In this document: piece after piece, positions 50,458 to 59,005 of the stretch
Layout of the letters: each line of letters opens with the position of its first letter
Position numbering within the stretch: position 1 is the stretch's first letter
From: Acidimicrobiales bacterium
Lineage (GTDB): Bacteria; Actinomycetota; Acidimicrobiia; Acidimicrobiales; JACCXE01
Reading direction: 5' to 3'
Assembly: GCA_035546775.1 (NCBI GenBank)
Contig: DASZWD010000004.1
Coordinates: 35,126 to 99,125, forward strand
DNA: 64,000 nt
Notes under the pieces: model-generated
Seen by the model: only the letters and a program-made list of their open reading frames with translations
Database searches by the model: none
What the model was told of the DNA's origin: nothing
Program-made: the position numbers and the translations under genes

Positions 50458-51147
50458 ATGGCGTACTGGGTGCTCAAAGCGATTCTGACGCCGGTGCTCC
50501 GGTTCCTGTTCAAGGTCCGCGTCGAGGGCGCCGAGAACATTCCCAAGGACGGGCCGGTGATCATGGCGTCGAACCACGTGTCGTTCTGCGACTCGATCTT
50601 CCTGCCGCTCGTGCTCAAGCGCCGCATCACCTTCGTCGCCAAGGCCGAGTACTTCGACGACCCGAAGACGGCGTGGTTCTTCCGCGCCGTCGGCCAGATC
50701 CCGATCCGGCGCGAGGGCGGCAACGCCAGCCAGCGCGCCCTCGACACCGCCCGCGGCGTGCTCGACTCCGGCGGCGTGTTCGGCATCTACCCCGAGGGCA
50801 CGCGTTCGCCCGACGGCCGCCTCTACAAGGGCCACACCGGCATCGCCCGCCTCGCCCTCCAGACCCAGGCGCCGATCATCCCCGTCGCCATGATCGGCAC
50901 GGCCGAGGCGCAGCCCATCGGCCAGGTCAAGCCCAAGTTCTTCATGCCGATCACCGTGCGCTTCGGCAAGCCGCTGACCTACGACGACCTCGCCGACCGC
51001 ATCGACGACCGCCAGGTGCTGCGCAACATCACCGACGAGGTCATGTTCGAGCTGCGCGAGCTGTCGGGCCAGATTTACGTCAACCAGTACGCCAAGCGCA
51101 AGGACACCGACGACGCAATGGCCGCCGAGACGGCAAAGGTCGCGTAG
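50458..51147 (+). CDS. plsC: 1-acyl-sn-glycerol-3-phosphate acyltransferase (PlsC family)
   Basis: A 229-residue LPLAT acyltransferase. VIMASNHVSFCDSIFLPLVL contains the catalytic HX4D; AVGQIPIRREGGNASQRAL and GVFGIYPEGTRSPDGRLYKG carry the glycerol-phosphate-binding motifs; IIPVAMIGTAEAQPIGQ is the last motif. It acylates lysophosphatidic acid to phosphatidic acid in phospholipid synthesis at the membrane. The ATG at 50458 is 12 nt after the nuclease gene stop and preceded by TTTCGCC; it may rely on its own promoter inside the palindrome region. Confidence 0.92.
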   Translation: MAYWVLKAILTPVLRFLFKVRVEGAENIPKDGPVIMASNHVSFCDSIFLPLVLKRRITFVAKAEYFDDPKTAWFFRAVGQIPIRREGGNASQRALDTARGVLDSGGVFGIYPEGTRSPDGRLYKGHTGIARLALQTQAPIIPVAMIGTAEAQPIGQVKPKFFMPITVRFGKPLTYDDLADRIDDRQVLRNITDEVMFELRELSGQIYVNQYAKRKDTDDAMAAETAKVA

Positions 51148-51192
51148 CGCCCGCGTAACAACCGCGTCATCTACGCGCAGTACCGTGCGCGC

Positions 51193-51813
51193 ATGGCCGC
51201 CGTCTTCGTCGTGCGCGTGTGGTTGCCCGACCGGCCCGGTGCCCTCGGCGCCGTCGCCAGCCGCATCGGCGCGGTACGGGGCGACCTCGTCGGCATCGAC
51301 ATCCTCGAGACGGGTGCGGGCCGCGCCATCGACGAACTCGTGGTGTCGCTGCCGTCGGACGACCTCGTGCCGCTGCTGATCAAAGAGGTGCAGGAGGTCG
51401 AAGGCGTCGACGTCGAAGACGTCCGCCCCGTCAGCGGCGACGTGCCCGACGCCCGCGTCGCCGCCCTCGAGTCCGCCGCCGAACTGCTCGTGCAGCCGAG
51501 CGACGACGCGGTGCGCAAGGCGCTGGTCGAACACGTCGTGCGCGACTTCGAAGCCGAGTGGGCGGCCGTCATCGACGACCGCAGCATCGTCGCCACCACC
51601 GGCGACACGCCGACGGCGGACTGGCTCGCCGCCTTCGTCGCCGGCGCGGACGAGGCGGGCGCCGTCGTCGAGGGTCCCGACGACATCGCGTGGGCTCGCC
51701 TCGGCGCGGCGGCCGCACTCGTGCTCGGTCGCGACGGCCGGCCGTTCCGCTCCCGCGAGCGCCGTCAGCTCGCGGCGCTGGCGCGCATCGTCAGCTGGCG
51801 CCTCGCTCGCTAG
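51193..51813 (+). CDS. ACT-domain protein
   Basis: A 206-residue protein. The N-terminal ACT domain (about 1-75: FVVRVWLPDRPGALGAVASR, GDLVGIDILETGAGRAIDEL) is a small-molecule, often amino-acid, sensor. The C-terminal 130 residues form an alpha/beta region with GAAAALVLGRDGRPFRSRER, similar to a GAF-like fold, without a catalytic motif. It probably regulates an unknown target. The ATG at 51193 is 45 nt after plsC. The 3' end overlaps the convergent stress-protein gene by 23 nt. Confidence 0.82.
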   Translation: MAAVFVVRVWLPDRPGALGAVASRIGAVRGDLVGIDILETGAGRAIDELVVSLPSDDLVPLLIKEVQEVEGVDVEDVRPVSGDVPDARVAALESAAELLVQPSDDAVRKALVEHVVRDFEAEWAAVIDDRSIVATTGDTPTADWLAAFVAGADEAGAVVEGPDDIAWARLGAAAALVLGRDGRPFRSRERRQLAALARIVSWRLAR

Positions 51814-52675
51814 CGGCGCGCACGACGGTCACCGCGCACGTGGCGTGGTGCGCGCAGCGCCGACTCACCGAGCCCAGCCGATCGCGCGCGCCGCGCTGGC
51901 CGCTGAAGCCGACGACGAGTTCGTACTTGCCCATCGCCCCGTTGACCAACGCCGACGCCGGCCGGCCGGGGAACGGCACCACTTCCAACGTCGGCGGCAG
52001 CGCCGCGCCGTTGGCGATGGCAACCTCGAGCATCCCGCGCACGAGCTCGGAGCCGTAGGTCGGCATCGCGGCGGGCTCGGCGAGGTCGAGGATGGCCGAG
52101 CCCGGCGGGTAGGCCCACACGACTTGGAGGTCCATGTGGGCGGTGACGGCTTCGGACATGGCGAATTCCAGCGCCGCCTGCGAGTCGGGCGAGCCGTCGA
52201 CGCCCACGACGATGCCGTGCGCGTCGTGCGCCACCGGCTCGGGCACGACCGTGACCGGTGCGATCGTCGCCGCCAGGCAGCGCTCCGCCACCGAGCCGAG
52301 CAGCTCGCGCCCGGCGAAGCCGCGCCCGTGCAACCCGACGACCAGCTCGTGGGCGTCGCGGGCGCGCCGGGTCAACTCCTCGGCGGCGTCGCCTTCGAGC
52401 AGCCCGCCGCGTACGCCGCGCAGCTTGCCGCCGTGGTGATGCCGGGCGGTGTCGAGGGCGATGCGCAGCAGCGCGTTGGCACGCGCCTCGTAGGCGTCGC
52501 CGTCGCGCCGGATCGGCAGCACCTCGGGCGACAGCACCGGCCGCGACCACACGTGCACGACCTCGACGCTCACGCCGAGCACTTCCGCGTGACGGATCGC
52601 CCAGTCGACGGCGCGCACCGACGACTCGGACCCATCGGTCCCGACGACGATGCGATCGCTGGCCATCGGCGTCAT
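51791..52675 (-). CDS. Tandem universal stress protein
   Basis: A 294-residue protein with two Usp domains. The first (about 4-140) begins DRIVVGTDGSESSVRAVDWA and ends with GSVAERCLAATIAPVTVVPE; the second (about 148-290) begins GIVVGVDGSPDSQAALEFAM and ends with GSVSRRCAHHATCAVTVVRA. Each has the G-2x-G-9x-G(S/T) ATP-binding pattern in weakened form. Such tandem Usp proteins in actinobacteria respond to hypoxia and stationary phase. The ATG at 52675 follows GGAGAG; the ATG at 52666 is also possible. A flavin-reductase-like stress protein is divergent. Confidence 0.92.
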   Translation of the reverse strand: MTPMASDRIVVGTDGSESSVRAVDWAIRHAEVLGVSVEVVHVWSRPVLSPEVLPIRRDGDAYEARANALLRIALDTARHHHGGKLRGVRGGLLEGDAAEELTRRARDAHELVVGLHGRGFAGRELLGSVAERCLAATIAPVTVVPEPVAHDAHGIVVGVDGSPDSQAALEFAMSEAVTAHMDLQVVWAYPPGSAILDLAEPAAMPTYGSELVRGMLEVAIANGAALPPTLEVVPFPGRPASALVNGAMGKYELVVGFSGQRGARDRLGSVSRRCAHHATCAVTVVRAASERGAS

Positions 52676-52778
52676 CCTGCTCTCCGCGGGCGCGGCGGCG
52701 AATCGGCCGATGGACATGTCGCGATGGGACGTTCGGCACTAGGTTCCGGCGTCCGTTTTGTCGAATAGTTCCGTGACT

Positions 52779-53225
52779 ATGGAAATCGACCGGAACGGCT
52801 TGGAGGTGTTGGCGCGCGGCGAGTGCCTGCGGCTTGCCTCCACCGTGCACGTCGGCCGCATCGGGCTCAGCCTCAACGCGCTGCCGGTCATCTTCACCGT
52901 CAACTTCGCCCTCGACGGCGACGGCGTCGTGTTCCGCACCCGCCCCGGCACCAAGCTCACGAGCGCCATCGCCGGCAACGTCGTGTGCTTTCAGGCCGAC
53001 TGCCTCGACGATGCCGGCGAGTTCGGCTGGAGCGTGAACATCACCGGCCAGGCGTTGGTCGTCGACGAGGAGACGGCGCGCCTCGACGCGCTGGAGTTAC
53101 CGAACTTGTTCGTCGACGGCGACGGCGAGACCCACTGGGTGCGCGTGTCCGCCGACATGGTCACCGGCCGGCGCCGCAACCCGCTACTCGACTTGCGTCA
53201 CTCCGCCGCCACGTCGGCCCAGTGA
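52779..53225 (+). CDS. Pyridoxamine-5'-phosphate-oxidase-like flavin-binding protein
   Basis: A 148-residue split beta-barrel protein. RLASTVHVGRIGLSLNALPV, IFTVNFALDGDGVVFRTRPG and VVCFQADCLDDAGEFGWSVN are the typical PNPOx-like strands with the FMN/F420 side loops. Many such actinobacterial proteins are F420 or flavin reductases in the DosR-type hypoxic regulon beside universal stress proteins, which is the case here. The ATG at 52779 is used; a GTG at 52773 is an alternative. It overlaps the convergent glycerol kinase by 28 nt. Confidence 0.85.
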   Translation: MEIDRNGLEVLARGECLRLASTVHVGRIGLSLNALPVIFTVNFALDGDGVVFRTRPGTKLTSAIAGNVVCFQADCLDDAGEFGWSVNITGQALVVDEETARLDALELPNLFVDGDGETHWVRVSADMVTGRRRNPLLDLRHSAATSAQ

Positions 53226-54643
53226 CGCGAGCGTTCGACGGCGTTGTGCCACTGCTCGAGCCGTAGGTCCGCCAGCTCTTTGGGCACCTGGGGTCGCCAG
53301 GCGGCCTCGCGTGACCAAAGCGCGGCCAGCTCGTCGGTCGAGGACCACACGCCCTCGGCCAACCCCGCCAGGTAGGCGGCGCCCAGCGCGGTGGTCTCGG
53401 TGATCGCCGGGCGTTCGACGGGCACCTGCAACTGGTCGGCCTGCATCTGGCACAGCAGGTCCATGACCGACGCGCCGCCGTCGACGCGCAGCGTCGTCAC
53501 TTCACGGCCGGCCGCGGCGCACATGGCGTCGACCACGTCGCGGGTCGACAGCACCATCGACTCGACCACGGCGCGCGCGATGTGGGCCTTCGTCGTGCCC
53601 CGCGTGATGCCGACGATGGCGCCCCGCGCGTACGGGTCCCACCACGGCGAGCCGAGGCCGGTGAAGGCGGGCACGACGAACACGCCGTCGGTGTCGGCCA
53701 CCGACCCGGCGAGCGGACCGATCTCGGGCGCGGCCTCGATGAGGCCGAGCCCGTCGCGCAGCCATTGGATCGCCGCGCCGGTCACGAAGATGGCGCCCTC
53801 CAACGCGTAGGCGGTCGCGCCCGAGGCCAGCTCCCACCCGACGGTGGTGAGCAGTCCCTCGACCGGCGCCGGCATGTCGGGGCCGACGTTCATCAACACG
53901 AACGACCCGGTGCCGTAGGTGTTCTTGGTCATGCCCGGGGAGAAACACGCCTGGCCGAACAGCGCCGCCTGCTGGTCGCCGGCGATGCCCGACACCGGCA
54001 CGCCGTCAGCGGTGACGCCGAGGCGGCCCGACGACGGTCGGATCTCGGGCAGCGTCACGCCCGTCACGCCGAAGAGCTCCATCAGGTCGTCGTCCCAGCG
54101 GCGCGTGCCGATGTCGCACAGCAGCGTGCGCGACGCGTTGGTGACGTCGGTGGCGTAGGTGCCAGTGAGCTTCCACAGCAGCCAGGTGTCGATGGTGCCG
54201 ACCATGACGTCGTCACGCGGCGCGTCGACGCGGTCGAGCAACCACTTGAGCTTCGTCGCCGAGAAGTACGGGTCGAGGACGAGGCCGGTCTTCGCTCGAA
54301 CAGTAGATAGGTGGTCTAACAGTGCCGCGCACACGTCGGCGGTGCGCCGGTCCTGCCACACCAGCGCCCGGTGCAGCGGCTCGCCCGTGGCCCGCGACCA
54401 CACCACCACCGTCTCGCGCTGGTTGGTGATGCCGACCGCGGCGACGGGTTGGTACGTCGCCACCTCGGCGAGGCACGCCTGCACCGCGTCCCAGATCTCG
54501 TTGGCATCGTGCTCGACCCAGCCGGGTTGCGGGAAGTACTGCGGAAACTCGCGGTAGGCCACCGCGACCGGACGACCGGACTCGTCGATGACAAAGGCGC
54601 GGACACCGGTCGTGCCGGCGTCAATCGAGATCACAAACCCCAC
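53198..54643 (-). CDS. glpK: Glycerol kinase
   Basis: A 481-residue classical GlpK. VISIDAGTTGVRAFVIDESG, AAVGITNQRETVVVWSRATG, PYFSATKLKWLLDRVD, TYGTGSFVLMNVG and TLRVDGGASVMDLLCQMQAD match the family from end to end. It makes glycerol 3-phosphate from glycerol and ATP. The GTG at 54643 is the start. At 54296-54322 a cluster of rare codons (TTA, CTA, TCT, ACT, GTT) encodes LLDHLSTV within an otherwise GC-rich gene. The FGGY paralogue at 23039 sits in a separate operon with GlpD. Confidence 0.95.
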   Translation of the reverse strand: MGFVISIDAGTTGVRAFVIDESGRPVAVAYREFPQYFPQPGWVEHDANEIWDAVQACLAEVATYQPVAAVGITNQRETVVVWSRATGEPLHRALVWQDRRTADVCAALLDHLSTVRAKTGLVLDPYFSATKLKWLLDRVDAPRDDVMVGTIDTWLLWKLTGTYATDVTNASRTLLCDIGTRRWDDDLMELFGVTGVTLPEIRPSSGRLGVTADGVPVSGIAGDQQAALFGQACFSPGMTKNTYGTGSFVLMNVGPDMPAPVEGLLTTVGWELASGATAYALEGAIFVTGAAIQWLRDGLGLIEAAPEIGPLAGSVADTDGVFVVPAFTGLGSPWWDPYARGAIVGITRGTTKAHIARAVVESMVLSTRDVVDAMCAAAGREVTTLRVDGGASVMDLLCQMQADQLQVPVERPAITETTALGAAYLAGLAEGVWSSTDELAALWSREAAWRPQVPKELADLRLEQWHNAVERSRHWADVAAE

Positions 54644-54655
54644 GAGGGGCGGAGT

Positions 54656-55372
54656 CTACGGATTGAAGCGGTAACCGATTCCCCACACGGTGGTGAGCCA
54701 GCGCGGCTTGTCCGGGTTGGCCTCGATGCGCTTGCGCAGGCGGCGGATGTGCTCGGTGACCGTGTCGGTCGACTGCCACGCCGAGGACGAGTTCCACACC
54801 CGGTCGAGCAGCTGCTCACGGGAGAACACCTGGCGGGGCGACGAGGCGAGGAACGACAGCAGGTCGAACTCCTTGGCGGTCAGCGTGACCGGCTCGCCGT
54901 GCAGGAACACCTCGCGGGTGCCCATGTTGATCGTCAGCTCCTCGTAGACGAGGACGGGGGCCTCCGCCGCCGGCCGCGTGCGGCGCAGCACCGAGGCGAT
55001 GCGGGCTTCGACTTCGGCGGGGGAGAAGGGCTTCACGACGTAGTCGTCGGCGCCGAGCTTGAGGCCCATGACGCGGTCGGACTCCTCGGACTTGCCGGTG
55101 AGCAGGATCACGGGGACCGTCGAGGTCGCCCGCATCTGTTCGAGCAGGTCGAGGCCGTCGTCTTCGCCCAGCATGACGTCGAGCAGGACCAGGTCGGGCG
55201 TCTCGTCGTGCAGCGCGACCAGGGCCTCGTCGGCGTTGGCCGCCGGCACGACGTCGTAGTGCTCGAGCGTCAGATACCGCGTAAGCACGTGGCGGATCGA
55301 GCGGTCGTCGTCGACGACGAGCACTTTGGCGTGCGTCGCTTCAACGCCCTGGGTTCCCTGCGTCATGACCAT
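54656..55372 (-). CDS. OmpR-family response regulator
   Basis: A 238-residue two-component regulator. The receiver (about 12-125) has KVLVVDDDRSIRHVLTRYL, the phospho-acceptor Asp in DLVLLDVMLGEDDGLDL, and LTGKSEESDRVMGLKLGADD with the conserved Lys in YVVKPFSPAEV. The winged helix (about 145-235) has TLTAKEFDLLSFLASSPRQV and RLRKRIEANPDKPRWLTTVW. The ATG at 55372 or 55366 is used. It lies 79 nt downstream of the hybrid kinase gene on the same strand, and so is probably its partner. The targets are unknown. Confidence 0.93.
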   Translation of the reverse strand: MVMTQGTQGVEATHAKVLVVDDDRSIRHVLTRYLTLEHYDVVPAANADEALVALHDETPDLVLLDVMLGEDDGLDLLEQMRATSTVPVILLTGKSEESDRVMGLKLGADDYVVKPFSPAEVEARIASVLRRTRPAAEAPVLVYEELTINMGTREVFLHGEPVTLTAKEFDLLSFLASSPRQVFSREQLLDRVWNSSSAWQSTDTVTEHIRRLRKRIEANPDKPRWLTTVWGIGYRFNP

Positions 55373-55451
55373 GGCCTGCCTATCGACCAAAATCCCAACT
55401 GATTGAGGTGAAGACCACCGAATTGGGAGGTGGTTGACGCGATTTGAGAAA

Positions 55452-58400
55452 TCAGGCGGCCACGAGCGAGTCGGCGTAGGCGAGCGCCTCGGCGACGCGC
55501 CCTTCCACGATCGCCATCGCCTGGTGGAGCTCCGCATCGGGGGCACCAGCGGACAGCTCGAGGGTCTTCAGGCTCGCCGCCAGGGCGCGCATCCCGAGGT
55601 TGGCCGACGCGCCCTTCGCCTGGTGGGCCGTGCGCGCGATCGTCGTCTCGTCGTGGGCGGCGATGGCGGCGTGCAGGGCGGCGACGTGTGTCGCAATGTC
55701 GTCGCGGAACATGTTCACCAGCTCGGCGATGAAGCTGCCGTCTTCGTCGAGCGAACGCAGCTGCTCCAGCGTCTCGGCGTCGAAGGGCTCTTCTTCGGTG
55801 TTGCTCGTGGTGGAGGAGGTCATCGTCATTGTGTTGCCTTCCATGCGTTGTCGCAGAACTGCCGCCAACAGGTCCCGGTTGATCGGTTTCGAGAGGTAGT
55901 CGTCCATACCGACCGCGATGCAGCGGTCACGGTCAGAAGCCATGGCCGAAGCGGTCATAGCCACTATCGGCGTGTGGCCGCTCGGTTCAAGTGCCCGGAT
56001 GGCACAAGTTGCGTCGTAGCCGTCCATACGCGGCATCTGGCAGTCCATCAAGATGACGTCGAAGGCGCCGGGACGGAACATGTCGACCGCCTGCACCCCG
56101 TCGACGGCCACCTCGACGCTGTAGCCGAGTTGCTCGAGCATGCCGACGGCGACCTTGCGGTTCACCGCGTTGTCCTCGACGACGAGCACGCGGCCGCGGC
56201 CGCTGCCGAGCACCGCCGGTGCCGCCGCCCTTCGCTCCGGGATCTTGGGGACCGTCGTGGCCGCGATGAGGGGCAGGGTGAACCAGAAGCGGCTGCCGTG
56301 GCCGTCGCGGGGCTCGGCGCCGATCTCGCCGTGCATCAGGGTCACGAGTTGGCGGCAGATGGCGAGGCCGAGGCCGGTGCCGCCGAAGCGGCGCGTCGTC
56401 GACACGTCGGCCTGCACGAAGGGGTCGAACAGGTACGACGCCGCGTCGGCCGGGATGCCGATGCCGGTGTCGAGCACGTCGAAGAGCAGGCAGTCGCGCT
56501 GGCGGGTGATGCGCAGGCTGACGGCGCCGTGGTGGGTGAACTTCACCGCGTTCGACAGCAGGTTGCTGATCACCTGCCGCAGGCGCAGGCGGTCGCCGTT
56601 GATGGCGTCGGGCACGTCGGCGGCGACGTGGGCGGTCAGCTCGATGCCCTTGTCGGTCACCATCGGCATGAACGGCGTGATCGTCTCCTGCACCAGCTTG
56701 CGCAGGTTGAAGTCGCCGTGCTCGATGGCGAGCTTGCCCGCCTCGATCTTGGACACGTCGAGGATGTCGTCGATGATGCCGAGCAGCGCCTCGGCCGACG
56801 TCGCCATCGTCTGCACGTAGTCGAGTTGCTGGGCGTCGAGGGGCGTGTCGAGCAGCAGGCCGACCATGCCGAGCACGCCGTTCATCGGTGTGCGGATCTC
56901 GTGGCTCATGTTGGCGAGGAACGCCGACTTCGAACGGCTCGCCTCGCGCGCCTCTTCCAGCGCGTGGGCCAGCGCCGCCTTGTCGTCGAGGCGTTGGGAG
57001 ATGTCGTGCATGAAGGCGTGGAAGAAGGTCTCGCCGTGCGCGCCTTCGGTCGCCCAGATGGCGAGCTCGATCGGGAACTCGTGGCCGTCACGATGCCTGG
57101 CCGTCACCTCGCGCCGCGTGTTCAACACGTTGATCTGACCGGTGGCGAGGAAGCGGCTCACACCCATGTCGTGGGCGGCGCGCAGCGCTTCGGGGATGAT
57201 GATGTCGGGGAGGCGCTTGCCCGTTACTTCCTCGCGGGCCCAGCCGAAGGTGAGCTCGGCCTGCCGGTTCCAGTCGGTGATGCGCTGGTGCAGGTCCATC
57301 GACACGAACGCCTCCGACGACGCCTCGACGATGCGCGTGGTGCGGATCTCGTTGGCGTGGATGACGTCTTCGGCCAGCTTCGCCTCGGTTATGTCCTGGG
57401 CGATGCCGTTCATGTGCGACACCACGCCGTTGTGCATGCTCGACTGGCCCTGCATGCGCAGCCAGCGCACGTGGGCGCCGGGATGCACCACGCGCAGCTC
57501 GAAGTCGAATTGCAGGCCGCGCTCGCGGGCGTTGAGGACGCGGTCGCGCGCCATCTCCCAGTCGTCGGGGTGGATGCACTCGACGTAGCGCATGATCGAG
57601 CCGCGGGCGAGGGACGGGTCGATGCCGAAGACGCGGTCGAACTCGTCCGAGGTCGTCATCACGTCGGCCAGCGCATCCCACTGCCAGCTGCCGATATGGG
57701 CGATGCGTTGCGCCTGCTCGAGCCGGGCGCGGTCGACGCGCAGGGCGTCGGTGCGTTCGGCGACGCGGGCTTCCAGCTCGGCGTTCGCCATCCGCAGCTC
57801 ACGCTGGGACCGGTCGCGCTCGGCCACGACCGCGGCGAGCAGCATGCCCTTGGCGGCGAGCACGGCGATGAAGGCGTCGAGGAGGAACAGGTCGCCGATC
57901 GGGTGGCCGGTGTGGAAGGGGCCACTCTCGTGCACGGTGGTGTAGACGGCGAGGCCGGCGACGGTGATGGTCGTCACGCTCGCGCCGCGGCCACCGAAAC
58001 GCAGCGCCGCCCACGACACGACGGGGTAGAGCAGGAACGCCGAGGGGTTCTGGCCGTGCAGGCCGAACGCCGAGGCGGCGCCCATCGCCACGACGAGGCC
58101 GACCATCTCCCACACGTTCCCGTTGAACGGCGGCGCGTCGGGGTCGGTCCAGGAGAAGACCAGCGGCGTGACGATGAGGGTGCCGAGGGCGTCGCCCGCC
58201 CACCACACCTTGAGGTGCGTCCACAACTCGGCGTGGGGGAACACGTGGCCAGCGGCGAGCGCGGTGTTGCCGATGACGGCGCTGATCACGGTGGCGAGCC
58301 CGGCGGCGAGGAGCAGCAGCACGCCGACGTCGCGTGGCCGGCCCAGGCCGCGGGTGACCTTGGCCCGCTTCAGCAGCGCGGCCGCGACGAGCGCCTCGAG

Positions 58401-58691
58401 GGTGTTGCCGGCGCACATGCACAGCACCGAGAACGTCGGCAGGCCGTTGCGGTTCGAGAAGTACTCGCCGATGACGATGCCCGGCGCCACCCCCGGGCCC
58501 CACAGGAACACCGCGGCGAGGGCGAGGCCCGCCGCGGGCCACACGGGCGCGGCGTTGCCCGGTAGCGCGCCGGCGTTGAGCCCGATTCGGGCCGCGGCCC
58601 AGTACGCCACCGCCAAACCAGCAATTTGTAGAACCCGTCGCGAACGCGGCGGACCGCCTCTCACGTGAGCCCCATTCGGCGGGTCCGTCAT
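55452..58691 (-). CDS. MASE1-PAS hybrid sensor histidine kinase with REC and HPt domains
   Basis: A 1079-residue membrane sensor. An N-terminal MASE1 region (about 20-300) has eight or so hydrophobic segments. Two PAS/PAC modules (about 340-590) follow, the second with ITDWNRQAELTFGWAREEVT. The kinase core has SHEIRTPMNGVLGMVGLLLD (phospho-His), LLSNAVKFTHHGAVSLRI and the GTGLGLAICRQLV ATP lid. A receiver (VILMDCQMPRMDGYDATC, phospho-Asp) and an HPt domain (ARTAHQAKGASANLGMRAL) complete an internal phosphorelay. The HPt can pass phosphate to the OmpR regulator downstream. The ATG at 58691 keeps the MASE1 intact. Confidence 0.94.
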   Translation of the reverse strand: MTDPPNGAHVRGGPPRSRRVLQIAGLAVAYWAAARIGLNAGALPGNAAPVWPAAGLALAAVFLWGPGVAPGIVIGEYFSNRNGLPTFSVLCMCAGNTLEALVAAALLKRAKVTRGLGRPRDVGVLLLLAAGLATVISAVIGNTALAAGHVFPHAELWTHLKVWWAGDALGTLIVTPLVFSWTDPDAPPFNGNVWEMVGLVVAMGAASAFGLHGQNPSAFLLYPVVSWAALRFGGRGASVTTITVAGLAVYTTVHESGPFHTGHPIGDLFLLDAFIAVLAAKGMLLAAVVAERDRSQRELRMANAELEARVAERTDALRVDRARLEQAQRIAHIGSWQWDALADVMTTSDEFDRVFGIDPSLARGSIMRYVECIHPDDWEMARDRVLNARERGLQFDFELRVVHPGAHVRWLRMQGQSSMHNGVVSHMNGIAQDITEAKLAEDVIHANEIRTTRIVEASSEAFVSMDLHQRITDWNRQAELTFGWAREEVTGKRLPDIIIPEALRAAHDMGVSRFLATGQINVLNTRREVTARHRDGHEFPIELAIWATEGAHGETFFHAFMHDISQRLDDKAALAHALEEAREASRSKSAFLANMSHEIRTPMNGVLGMVGLLLDTPLDAQQLDYVQTMATSAEALLGIIDDILDVSKIEAGKLAIEHGDFNLRKLVQETITPFMPMVTDKGIELTAHVAADVPDAINGDRLRLRQVISNLLSNAVKFTHHGAVSLRITRQRDCLLFDVLDTGIGIPADAASYLFDPFVQADVSTTRRFGGTGLGLAICRQLVTLMHGEIGAEPRDGHGSRFWFTLPLIAATTVPKIPERRAAAPAVLGSGRGRVLVVEDNAVNRKVAVGMLEQLGYSVEVAVDGVQAVDMFRPGAFDVILMDCQMPRMDGYDATCAIRALEPSGHTPIVAMTASAMASDRDRCIAVGMDDYLSKPINRDLLAAVLRQRMEGNTMTMTSSTTSNTEEEPFDAETLEQLRSLDEDGSFIAELVNMFRDDIATHVAALHAAIAAHDETTIARTAHQAKGASANLGMRALAASLKTLELSAGAPDAELHQAMAIVEGRVAEALAYADSLVAA

Positions 58692-58882
58692 CCGCTTGAG
58701 ATGTGTTGGGAACCGTTGGGCATTGCCGGGGCACACAGGGGGTGTGCATGGGGCTGTGCACAAGATGTTGAAGACGTGCGGATGGGCGTCAGAAAGCTGT
58801 GAGGTGCCGGTGATCGCGAAAGTACGCAGTTGCGAACCTTCGCGAACCCGTCCTGACCAGCACTTTCGCGCGACGCAATTCG

Positions 58883-58911
58883 TTGACAAGCGTGGAATTA
58901 CGGTGTTGTAT
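58883..58911 (+). promoter_or_regulatory. Sigma-70-type promoter of nrdJ
   Basis: TTGACA at 58883-58888 is a perfect -35 hexamer; TTGTAT at 58906-58911 is the likely -10 with 17-nt spacing. The start of transcription would be near 58918, about 90 nt before the nrdJ ATG, leaving a leader that contains the NrdR-like box. Confidence 0.65.
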
Positions 58912-58944
58912 TTCCCCCTCATCTCGCGGTCAGGGGGGCCGCCC

Positions 58945-58962
58945 ACCACAAGATATTGTGGT
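58945..58962. promoter_or_regulatory. NrdR-box-like palindrome
   Basis: ACCACAA-GATA-TTGTGGT is a perfect 7-bp inverted repeat whose core CACAAGATATTGTGG resembles the NrdR box (ACACwATATmTTGTGT type). NrdR is the ATP/dATP-sensing repressor of ribonucleotide reductase genes. The position downstream of the -10 hexamer suits repression. A second box, usual for NrdR, is only weakly suggested around the -10 (GTGTTGTATTTCCC). Confidence 0.65.
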
Positions 58963-59005
58963 TCCACCCCCTCAAGACGTCTAGGACAGGGGAGTACACG
59001 CACTC

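Larger units (their letters stand above)
58692..59005. other. Intergenic region with the nrdJ promoter
   Basis: A 314-nt divergent gap between the kinase and nrdJ. It holds the nrdJ promoter and an NrdR-like box (listed separately), plus a short GCACAC-AGGGG-GTGTGC inverted repeat at about 58731-58747 near the kinase start. No gene or clear cobalamin riboswitch (B12 box) is visible. Confidence 0.6.

Noticed and set aside
55434..58565. A plus-strand open frame of more than 1000 codons opposite the histidine kinase.
   Set aside because: It is a shadow of GC-rich codon usage; its composition is low-complexity (His/Gly/Val/Arg) and the minus strand carries intact kinase domains.
58731..58747. 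GCACAC-AGGGG-GTGTGC dyad as another member of the nuclease palindrome family.
   Set aside because: Only 6 bp of stem and no match to the longer arms beyond GTGTGC.
58692..59005. Cobalamin riboswitch upstream of the B12-dependent reductase.
   Set aside because: No B12 box or matching stem architecture; the region is explained better by a promoter and an NrdR-like dyad.
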